Shown here piece by piece: positions 6,009 through 11,969 of a stretch of DNA of 20,457 nt. Position 1 is the stretch's first letter. Each line of letters begins with the position of its first letter. The notes below the pieces were generated by a model. That model saw only the letters and a list, made by a program, of their open reading frames with translations. It was not told where the DNA came from and ran no database searches. The DNA comes from Candidatus Staskawiczbacteria bacterium. GTDB taxonomy: Bacteria; Patescibacteriota; Minisyncoccia; Minisyncoccales; Staskawiczbacteraceae. The position numbers and the translations under genes are program-made. Location: positions 1 through 20,457 of the forward strand of contig CAIWKF010000040.1 of NCBI GenBank assembly GCA_903913175.1. Direction: 5' to 3'.

Positions 6009-7556
6009 ATGGAAAAAGACTATTTAAATATTTCAAAAGCAACAGATATTAAAAACCTAAAGGGTAGGATAATTTATCGTTTTTTTGAAATACTTCCAGG
6101 AAGCATTAGTTTAGGGACTCTTTTTGGAGTCTTTATTTTTTCTTGGCTTATTCCTTCTTGGGTGGCTATTTTTATTATTTGTTTTTGTTTTTATTATTTG
6201 TTTAGAATTTTTTATTTTTCTTTGCATCAAATTATGGGTTATTTTAAAATTAAAGAACATTTAAAGAAAAATTGGTTAAAAGAGCTTAAAAAAATAAAAA
6301 AACCAACCCTATCTACAGTAAATAATTGGAAAGATATTTATCATGTTATAATTTTGCCAAACTATAAAGAAAGTGAACAGATAATTAAAGAGACCCTTGA
6401 TTCTTTAATCTTATCTGATTATCCAAAAGAAAAGTTTATTATTGTTCTGTCGCAAGAAGAAAGAGCTGGTAAGGAATTTGAGGAAAAAGCTAGAGAGATA
6501 CAACAAGAATACAGTAATAAATTTTTTAAATTTTTAGTTACTGTTCATCCAGACAATATTAAAGGCCAAATAGCAGGCAAGGGGTCTAATGTAGCTTGGG
6601 CAGGTAAGGAAGTTAAAAAGCTAGTTGATGAACTAAATTTGACATATGAAAACATTTTAATTTCTAGTTTTGATGTTGATACAAAAGTTTATCCACAATA
6701 TTTTTCTTGCTTAACTTGGTATTATTTAACAGAAGAAGACCCAACCAAAGCAAGCTATCAACCCATTCCAGTTTATAATAATAATATTTGGTCAGCACCA
6801 GCTTTTACTAGGGTTGTTTCAACTTCAAACACTTTTTGGCAAATGATTCAACAAGAAAGGGCAGAGAAGTTGACAACCTATTCTTCTCACGCAATTCCTG
6901 CTAAAGCTTTTTTTGAAGTTGGGTATCCAGATAATGTAGTACAAGATGACTCAAGAATTTTTTGGAAAGCTTATCTTTTTTATGATGGAGATTACAGAGT
7001 GGTTCCAATTTACTATTTAGTTTCAATGGATGCAGTTATGGCTAAAAATTTATGGAAAACAATAATTAATCAATATAAACAGCAAAAAAGATGGGCTTGG
7101 GGTTGTAGTGAGATTCCATATATCACTTTTGGATTTTTAAAAAATAAAAAAATTGGGACTTGGGTCAAGATATCTAATTTCTATACAATTATTGATGGAT
7201 TTTGGTCCTGGGCTACAGCGGCTTTGTTGCTTTTATTTTTGGGGTGGTTGCCAATATTTTTGGGTGGTAAAAGTTTTAACTTTACAGTTTTATCTTTTAA
7301 TTTACCAATTTTAACTAGTAGAATTATGACAGTTTCTCTTGTTGGTATGCTGGTTTCTGCGGTTTTAAGTACTTTACTTTTGCCACCGCTACCAAAAGGA
7401 ATGAGTAAATTTAAAAAAATGTTTGTTTTTTTACAGTGGGTATTTTTGCCAGTAACTTTAATAATTTTTGGAGCGTTTCCAGCAATGGATGCTCAAATTA
7501 GATTAATGTTTGGTAAATATATGGGTTTTTGGGTCACAGAAAAAATAAGAAAATAA
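6009..7556 (+). CDS. Processive family 2 glycosyltransferase, membrane-bound
   Basis: A 515-residue cellulose/hyaluronan synthase-like enzyme that builds an extracellular or envelope polysaccharide from nucleotide sugars. Two N-terminal membrane helices (about 33-48 and 50-70) precede a GT-A domain (about 110-370) with ILPNYKES (115-122), the D-x-D metal motif DVD (222-224), the catalytic-base region VVQDDSRIFW (310-319, DD 313-314) and the acceptor-site Q-x-x-R-W motif as QQKRW (358-362). About three helices follow (393-418, 438-460, 470-492). The sugar cannot be told. The ATG begins one base after the tRNA-Glu 3' end, so it has no leader of its own and no ribosome binding site; the next Met lies too far inside the domain to be the start. 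A bidirectional terminator follows. Confidence 0.9.
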   Translation: MEKDYLNISKATDIKNLKGRIIYRFFEILPGSISLGTLFGVFIFSWLIPSWVAIFIICFCFYYLFRIFYFSLHQIMGYFKIKEHLKKNWLKELKKIKKPTLSTVNNWKDIYHVIILPNYKESEQIIKETLDSLILSDYPKEKFIIVLSQEERAGKEFEEKAREIQQEYSNKFFKFLVTVHPDNIKGQIAGKGSNVAWAGKEVKKLVDELNLTYENILISSFDVDTKVYPQYFSCLTWYYLTEEDPTKASYQPIPVYNNNIWSAPAFTRVVSTSNTFWQMIQQERAEKLTTYSSHAIPAKAFFEVGYPDNVVQDDSRIFWKAYLFYDGDYRVVPIYYLVSMDAVMAKNLWKTIINQYKQQKRWAWGCSEIPYITFGFLKNKKIGTWVKISNFYTIIDGFWSWATAALLLLFLGWLPIFLGGKSFNFTVLSFNLPILTSRIMTVSLVGMLVSAVLSTLLLPPLPKGMSKFKKMFVFLQWVFLPVTLIIFGAFPAMDAQIRLMFGKYMGFWVTEKIRK

Positions 7557-7570
7557 ATAATATTTTTAAA

Positions 7571-7603
7571 AAAAATCAACGAATAAAATCGTTGATTTTT
7601 TTT
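7571..7603. terminator. Bidirectional terminator between the glycosyltransferase and recG
   Basis: Perfect 12-base arms AAAAATCAACGA (7571-7582) and TCGTTGATTTTT (7589-7600) around ATAAAA. A-runs and T-runs lie on opposite sides, so it can serve both convergent genes. Confidence 0.85.
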
Positions 7604-7610
7604 GAAAAAA

Positions 7611-9800
7611 TTATTCAAAGTGGATGCGTTTTTCAAGGTTTTTAAGACGGTCTTTAAGTTGTGGATAATTTTCAAGCAAAGGGTCTTTTTCTAAAATTTC
7701 TTTAGCTGAAGCACGAGTTTTTTCTACAAGAAAAATGTTAAATAAACCCTCCATAGCAAAATCGGGAATACCCCATTGTTGGGCGCCATAAAGTTGTCCG
7801 GGACCACGAATTTCTAAATCTTTTTCTGCCAGCTCAAAACCATTATTTGAATCAACTAAGGCTTTTAGCCTTTTTCTGTTTAATTGGTCTGGACTAGTGG
7901 TGAATAAAAAACAATATGATTGGGCGTCGCTTCTGCCAACTCTACCACGAAATTGATGAAGTTGGGCTAAACCAAAACGCTCTGCTCCTTCAATCATCAT
8001 AATAGTGGCGCGTGGAACATCTACGCCAACCTCAACTACAGAGGTAGAAACCAAAATATCAATTTCTCCTTTTTGAAAGTCCAGCATTATTTTTTCTTTT
8101 TCTTGCGCTTTCATTTTCCCATAAAGCATGGTTATTCTTAAATCAGGAAAAACATCTTTAGATAATCTTTCATATTCTTCTTTAACTGCTTTAACTTCGT
8201 TTATTAAAAGAGAATTAAAACTGTAATTTTGCGGGGCAAAAGACCCAGAAGTTGGCATAGAGCTTAAGGCAGAGTCTTTGGTTTTTTTAGAATCTATTTT
8301 GGGGCATATTACAAAAACTCCTTTGCCGTTTTTAACTTCTTTTTCTATAAAATTATATGCCTCTTTTCTTTGTGCACTTTCCACAATAACTGTTTTAATT
8401 TGCTTTCTGTTTTTTGGCATTTCAGAAATTAATGACAAATCTAAATCTCCGTAAATTGTTAAAGCCAAAGTTCTTGGAATTGGAGTGGCGGTCATTGATA
8501 ATAAATGAGGAGTTAATTTTTTGGAATTAAATAGTTTAGCGCGTTGCTCTACCCCAAAACGGTGCTGTTCATCTACGACTGCAAAACCTAAATTTTTAAA
8601 TGCAACAGTTTTTTGAATTAAAGAATGGGTTCCAATTAAAAGATCTAGTTGTCCATTTTCTAGATCGCCCAATAAACTTTGTCGAGAGACTTCAAAGACT
8701 TCTGTTTGTTCAGAGTTTACAGAGTGGGTACAAATGCGATAATTTTTACTTGTCATAAGTCCAACAGTAACATTAAAATTTTTTAACAATTTAGAAATTG
8801 AAGAAAAATGTTGCTTGGCCAAAATTTCTGTTGGCGCCATAAAAGCAACCTGATAACCGCATTTAATAGTGTTTAAGGCTCCCATAGTTGCTACTACGGT
8901 TTTTCCTGAGCCAACATCTCCTTCAAGTAAACGAGACATTGGACTTGGTTTTTCTAAATCTTTTAGAATTTGGAAGCCACATTTTTTTTGTGAATCAGTT
9001 AAGGAAAACGGTAAAGACTCAGTAAATTTTTTCATTAGCTCAATATTCATCGGGCAGGCAGGAGCTTTTTTAAGTAATATTTTTTGTTTTTCTTTTAAAA
9101 CTGAAAGTTGAATTAAAAATAATTCTTCAAAAGAAAATCTGGCTTTAGCGGCATCGGCAAATTCAAAAGAATCTGGAAAGTGAACCTGCCAAATAGCCTC
9201 TTTGATTGATAAAAACTTATGTTTTTTAATTATTTCTTCTGGCAGGGTTTCTAAAATTTGATTTCTTAAAATTATTAGTAAGGGCTTAATAATATATCTT
9301 AACCATCGCGAAGTAAGTCCACGGGTTTCTGAATAAATAGGAATTATTCTACCAGTATGAGTTAAGTCGCTATTTTCAATATCGCCATTTATTTTTTCTT
9401 GAATTGGGTTATTTAAATAAATTCCGGTTTTACCCAAACTAATTTTTCCAGCCAAACAAACAAAATCATCTTCTTTTAGGTTTTTAGTTAAATATGGTTG
9501 GTTAAACCAAATTACTTTTATGGCGCCAGACTCATCTTCAATTGTTGCTTCTGTTATTTCCATAAATCGTTTAAAGCTATGAGTATTTTCAATTTCAGTT
9601 ATTCTTCCCTGAATACAAATATTTTCTCCCAACCTTTTTTTGGCCTTTGAAATTTCTAAAATATTGGAAAAATCCTCATATCTTTGTGGAAAATAAAAAA
9701 GCAGATCTTGGATAGTTTTAATACCAAGTTTTTTAAGTCGTTTTTGATAGGCTGGGGCAATTTTTTGTATATCCTCAATTTTTGTTTCAATAGAAATCAT
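7611..9800 (-). CDS. recG: ATP-dependent DNA helicase RecG
   Basis: Remodels stalled replication forks and branched DNA. The N-terminal part (about 1-160) has a helix-hairpin-like start (IAPAYQKRLKKLGI) and the OB-fold wedge that holds the junction. Helicase motifs follow: Walker A GDVGSGKT (294-301), APTEILA (322-328), DEQH (410-413), SMTATPIPRT (435-444), STSVVEVGVDVP (585-596) and RGRVGRS (618-624), ending with the LYGAQQWG-type C-terminus. Length (729) is near the usual 680-700 plus insertions. Two stretches look extra: about 355-378, whose DNA has GACTTCAAAGACTTC, and about 505-530 (SALSSMPTSGSFAPQNYSF), whose DNA holds a palindrome. The start has no upstream ribosome binding site. It converges on the glycosyltransferase at a shared terminator. 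Confidence 0.96.
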   Translation of the reverse strand: MISIETKIEDIQKIAPAYQKRLKKLGIKTIQDLLFYFPQRYEDFSNILEISKAKKRLGENICIQGRITEIENTHSFKRFMEITEATIEDESGAIKVIWFNQPYLTKNLKEDDFVCLAGKISLGKTGIYLNNPIQEKINGDIENSDLTHTGRIIPIYSETRGLTSRWLRYIIKPLLIILRNQILETLPEEIIKKHKFLSIKEAIWQVHFPDSFEFADAAKARFSFEELFLIQLSVLKEKQKILLKKAPACPMNIELMKKFTESLPFSLTDSQKKCGFQILKDLEKPSPMSRLLEGDVGSGKTVVATMGALNTIKCGYQVAFMAPTEILAKQHFSSISKLLKNFNVTVGLMTSKNYRICTHSVNSEQTEVFEVSRQSLLGDLENGQLDLLIGTHSLIQKTVAFKNLGFAVVDEQHRFGVEQRAKLFNSKKLTPHLLSMTATPIPRTLALTIYGDLDLSLISEMPKNRKQIKTVIVESAQRKEAYNFIEKEVKNGKGVFVICPKIDSKKTKDSALSSMPTSGSFAPQNYSFNSLLINEVKAVKEEYERLSKDVFPDLRITMLYGKMKAQEKEKIMLDFQKGEIDILVSTSVVEVGVDVPRATIMMIEGAERFGLAQLHQFRGRVGRSDAQSYCFLFTTSPDQLNRKRLKALVDSNNGFELAEKDLEIRGPGQLYGAQQWGIPDFAMEGLFNIFLVEKTRASAKEILEKDPLLENYPQLKDRLKNLEKRIHFE
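8227..8241. repeat. Small palindrome in a recG insertion
   Basis: TTTTGC (8227-8232), GGG, GCAAAA (8236-8241): perfect 6-base arms in the DNA encoding about residues 520-525, within a segment that appears extra to RecG. Confidence 0.45.
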
Positions 9801-9847
9801 ATTTATATCTTAACAAAACATCATAAAAAATGAAAGGAAAAGAAAAG

Positions 9848-9893
9848 GCGCTTATTCTATATTCTTTGGGTTTTACAAAGAAATAATAAGCGC
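9848..9893 (-). terminator. Two-tier hairpin ending the 98-residue gene
   Basis: Outer arms GCGCTTATT (9848-9856) and AATAAGCGC (9885-9893) are perfect. Inside them CTTTG (9864-9868) and CAAAG (9876-9880) form a second stem. On the minus strand CCTTTTCTTTTCC follows, so it can act as a terminator. Confidence 0.65.
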
Positions 9894-9901
9894 TGGTTAT
9901 T

Positions 9902-10198
9902 TTATTGATGTTGTTTTTGAGAAACTTTAAAAGCTTCCAACCCCACAATTTCTTCCATGGACAAATCATTTCTATCCCTTTGATGTTGAAGGCGTTCTAA
10001 AAGTACATCCAAAACACAATGTGGAAAATGCCCTAAATTTACTTGCGTTGATACAAATGGTAGTATCCACGAAAGTCTATGATGATGGAATTTTTTAAGA
10101 GATTCTCCAATCACCTTGTTTGCTCTATTTCTATCTGATGAAGAAATATCAACACACTTTTTTTCATCTATTTTTTGAACAATTTTTGCAATACCCAT
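9902..10198 (-). CDS. Hypothetical 98-residue protein
   Basis: I do not recognise this protein. The ATG at 10198 is chosen because AAGGAG lies at a good distance upstream; a longer reading from 10312 would run into tRNA-Arg. The protein is soluble, with a basic, likely helical N-terminal half (GESLKKFHHHRLSW, 31-44), a His-rich cluster (H38-H40, H57, H60) and an acidic C-terminal segment (LSMEEIVGLEAF). It lies between the tRNA-Arg terminator and its own two-tier hairpin, so it appears to be a small self-contained unit. The histidines could bind metal, but no known motif supports that. Confidence 0.65.
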   Translation of the reverse strand: MGIAKIVQKIDEKKCVDISSSDRNRANKVIGESLKKFHHHRLSWILPFVSTQVNLGHFPHCVLDVLLERLQHQRDRNDLSMEEIVGLEAFKVSQKQHQ

Positions 10199-10253
10199 TT
10201 TAGCACTCCTTAAAACAAGTAGAACCCAAATATAAAACAACAGCAATATTTTT

Positions 10254-10277
10254 AAAAGAACAAAAATAAGTTCTTTT
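10254..10277 (-). terminator. Terminator of tRNA-Arg
   Basis: Perfect arms AAAAGAAC (10254-10261) and GTTCTTTT (10270-10277) around 8 bases, starting six bases past the tRNA-Arg 3' end. On the minus strand the 3' arm ends in TTTT. It resembles the tRNA-Leu(UAG) terminator in design. Confidence 0.6.
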
Positions 10278-10282
10278 GATTG

Positions 10283-10354
10283 TGCCCCCAGGAAGAATCG
10301 AACTCCCATCACAAACTCCGCAAGCTCGTGTTTTATCCATTAAACTATGGGGGC
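10283..10354 (-). tRNA. tRNA-Arg(GCG)
   Basis: Cloverleaf on the minus strand: acceptor GCCCCCA/TGGGGGC, D-stem GTTT/AAAC, anticodon stem CGAGC/GTTTG, loop TTGCGGA (anticodon GCG), T-arm GGGAG/CTTCC with TTCGATT. Total 72 bases, discriminator A10283, no CCA; C-A follows. Most bacteria use ACG, edited to ICG by TadA, for these arginine codons; G34 here is unusual. Confidence 0.93.
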
Positions 10355-10361
10355 AAGTTGT

Positions 10362-10388
10362 GGCGGTTACCTAAGATTGGTAACCGCC
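10362..10388. other. Perfect hairpin between the HNH-like gene and tRNA-Arg
   Basis: GGCGGTTACC (10362-10371) and GGTAACCGCC (10379-10388) pair perfectly around TAAGATT. Neither strand has a T-run after it, so it may be an mRNA 3' end or processing site rather than a standard terminator. It lies 7 bases from the tRNA-Arg 5' end. Confidence 0.6.
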
Positions 10389-10407
10389 TTGAGTGTATTT
10401 GGCGCAG

Positions 10408-10644
10408 TTAGTTTTTTTTGCGACACCTCTCTGGAATATATCCGCCCCAGAAGGTTTCCATAAGATAGTCTAAGACTTCATCGGGCGTCATGTTATTAAA
10501 GAGTGCATGATATTTGCGGTGAATGTCTCTATGAATTCTTATGGTCTCCCTCCCTCCTCGGCTTTTTGGTATACAGTGATGGTTTGACATCATTCTGAAT
10601 TCTCTTCGTTTTTGTTTCCTCAGTTTGCGCGATGTTCTAGACAT
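10408..10644 (-). CDS. Small HNH-nuclease-like protein
   Basis: A 78-residue basic protein (first 18 residues mostly Arg/Lys: RTSRKLRKQKRREFR). The centre has HHCIPKSRGG (22-31), which matches the first half of the HNH pattern, followed by IHRDIHRKYHALFNNMTP (37-54), which supplies further His residues (H38, H42, H46) where an HNH fold would have its last metal ligands. The Cys pairs of classical HNH proteins are absent. It could nick or bind DNA or RNA, but activity is not shown. Start: first Met, with AGGG about 8 bases upstream. G/C is raised (28 of 60 in row 10501-10560) compared with recG. It lies on the same strand as, and between, the tRNA-Ser pair and tRNA-Arg. Confidence 0.65.
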   Translation of the reverse strand: MSRTSRKLRKQKRREFRMMSNHHCIPKSRGGRETIRIHRDIHRKYHALFNNMTPDEVLDYLMETFWGGYIPERCRKKN

Positions 10645-10708
10645 TGTGCAACCCTATAATGCGAGGCCGCGAGATGCCCCTAGTTGAGAAAGAGCAAAAA
10701 AATAACTG

Positions 10709-10793
10709 CGGAGGAGGTGGGACTCGAACCCACGAACCCCGTAAGGGGTCACAGTTTTCAAGACTGTTGTAATAGCCGCTATACGACTCCTCC
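10709..10793 (-). tRNA. tRNA-Ser(UGA)
   Basis: Acceptor GGAGGAG/CTCCTCC, anticodon stem ACAGT/ACTGT with loop CTTGAAA (anticodon TGA), long variable arm with ACCCCTTACGGGGT and T-arm GTGGGTTCGAGTCCCAC. Discriminator G10709; no CCA, next bases C-A. It lies 29 bases after tRNA-Ser(GCU). Confidence 0.96.
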
Positions 10794-10822
10794 AAAGATA
10801 AATTTAAACAAATATCAAACAG

Positions 10823-10908
10823 CGGAGAGGGTGGGACTCGAACCCACAAGACAGAATAAACTGTCAGAGTTTAGCAAACTCTTGTAATAACCATTATACG
10901 ACCTCTCC
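10823..10908 (-). tRNA. tRNA-Ser(GCU)
   Basis: Acceptor GGAGAGG/CCTCTCC, anticodon stem AGAGT/ACTCT with loop TTGCTAA (anticodon GCT), long variable arm GACAGTTTATTCTGTC and T-arm GTGGGTTCGAGTCCCAC. Discriminator G10823; no CCA, next bases C-T. It is the first gene of the minus-strand tRNA/small-gene cluster. Confidence 0.96.
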
Positions 10909-10911
10909 TTA

Positions 10912-10941
10912 TTGTGTTTATAATGCCTTATTTTGTATAAT
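10912..10941 (+). promoter_or_regulatory. Promoter of the dus-helicase operon
   Basis: A perfect TATAAT (10936-10941) is preceded by TTGTGT (10912-10917) at 18 bases. A start near 10948 leaves about a 59-base leader. A second TATAAT at 10919-10924 lies close by. Confidence 0.5.
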
Positions 10942-10948
10942 TTTTCAA
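10920..10948 (-). promoter_or_regulatory. Promoter of the tRNA-Ser cluster
   Basis: On the minus strand TTGAAA (10948-10943), 17 bases, CATTAT (10925-10920). Transcription would begin about five bases before tRNA-Ser(GCU). It overlaps the plus-strand promoter of dus. Confidence 0.4.
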
Positions 10949-11006
10949 GGGTAAAAACATTTCTCTTTTAGAATGCTTATGAAAGTGTTAAAGTAAAGAC
11001 ATAAAT

Positions 11007-11969
11007 ATGCAAAAAGATTTTTGGAAAAATTTTAAAAAACCAATTATGGTTTTAGCACCAATGAGCGGGGTAACCGATGAAGCTTGCAGGCTGATGTTTT
11101 TAAAATACGGCAAGCCAGATGTTTTTTTTACAGAATTTATTTCTGCCGATGCTTTATTTTCAAAAAAAGCTGAAAAATATTGTTTGGGCGTTTTAAAACA
11201 TTCTTTAAAGGAAAAACCAATTGTGGCTCAAATTTTTGGAGGCAAGGCACTTGAAATTGAAAAAGCCGTAAAAGTAATTGCAAAACTTGGTTTTGACGGA
11301 GTGGATATAAATATGGGTTGTCCAGACCGTGATGTAGAAAAACAAAATGCTGGCTCGGCTTTAATTAAAAATCCAGCCTTGGCTAAAGAAATTATTCAAG
11401 CAGCAAAAAAGGGCACAAATGGCAAAATTCCAGTTTCAGTAAAAACTAGAATTGGTTATGATAAAAATGAAATTACAGAGTGGCTTTCTATAATTTTAAA
11501 AGAAAATATTTCAGCTTTAACTGTGCATTTTCGTACAAGAAATGAAGGTTATGCTGGCGAAGCTCATTGGGAGGCGGCAGAAGAGATTGTAAAGCTTAAA
11601 AATAAAATTTCACCAGAAACTTTATTAATTGGAAATGGTGATATTAAAAATTTAAAACAAGCCAAAGATTTGGTAGAAAAATATAGTTTGGATGGCGCCA
11701 TGGTGGGCCGGGGTGCAATTGGAAATCCTTGGTTTTTTGCAGAGAAAGAGCCATATGTTTTAGAGCGCTTAAATGCTATAATTGAACATGCAGAAATTTT
11801 AAAAGGTTTTTCTGAAATTCATTTTGAGAGCATTAAAAAACATTTTCACGCTTATACTAGGGGCTTTGAAGGTTCCCGTCAGCTTCGCGAATCATTAATG
11901 AAAGTTAAAAACGCCGCTGAAACCAAAAAAGTAGTAGAAGAATTCATCAAAGCAAATAAAATAAAATGA
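11007..11969 (+). CDS. dus: tRNA-dihydrouridine synthase
   Basis: Reduces uridines in the tRNA D-loop to dihydrouridine using FMN and NADPH. The TIM barrel is complete: FMN-binding start LAPMSGVTDEACR (16-28), FFTEFISADAL (40-50), QIFGG (75-79), the catalytic stretch DINMGCPDRDVEKQNAGSAL (100-119) with active Cys105, SVKTRIG (144-150), TVHFRTRNEGY (DusB-like), IGNGDI, and the phosphate site GAMVGRGAIGNPWFF. The C-terminal helical domain binds tRNA. Length 320 is normal. The ATG has no strong ribosome binding site. Its TGA overlaps the ATG of the helicase gene (ATGA), a sign of coupled translation. The exact subfamily (A, B or C) is not settled; the features lean toward B. Confidence 0.95.
   Translation: MQKDFWKNFKKPIMVLAPMSGVTDEACRLMFLKYGKPDVFFTEFISADALFSKKAEKYCLGVLKHSLKEKPIVAQIFGGKALEIEKAVKVIAKLGFDGVDINMGCPDRDVEKQNAGSALIKNPALAKEIIQAAKKGTNGKIPVSVKTRIGYDKNEITEWLSIILKENISALTVHFRTRNEGYAGEAHWEAAEEIVKLKNKISPETLLIGNGDIKNLKQAKDLVEKYSLDGAMVGRGAIGNPWFFAEKEPYVLERLNAIIEHAEILKGFSEIHFESIKKHFHAYTRGFEGSRQLRESLMKVKNAAETKKVVEEFIKANKIK

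Noticed and set aside
10198..10212. CIRCE-like half site TTAGCACTC
   Set aside because: The inverted second half is missing, and the Cs and T belong to the ribosome binding site region of the 98-residue gene.
9902..10312. A longer reading of the 98-residue gene starting at 10312
   Set aside because: It would cover the tRNA-Arg terminator and part of the tRNA, while AAGGAG lies in front of the ATG at 10198.
10637..10887. Open frames on both strands across the two tRNA-Ser genes
   Set aside because: Readings such as RVGLEPT come from conserved tRNA T-arm sequence and are a known artefact.
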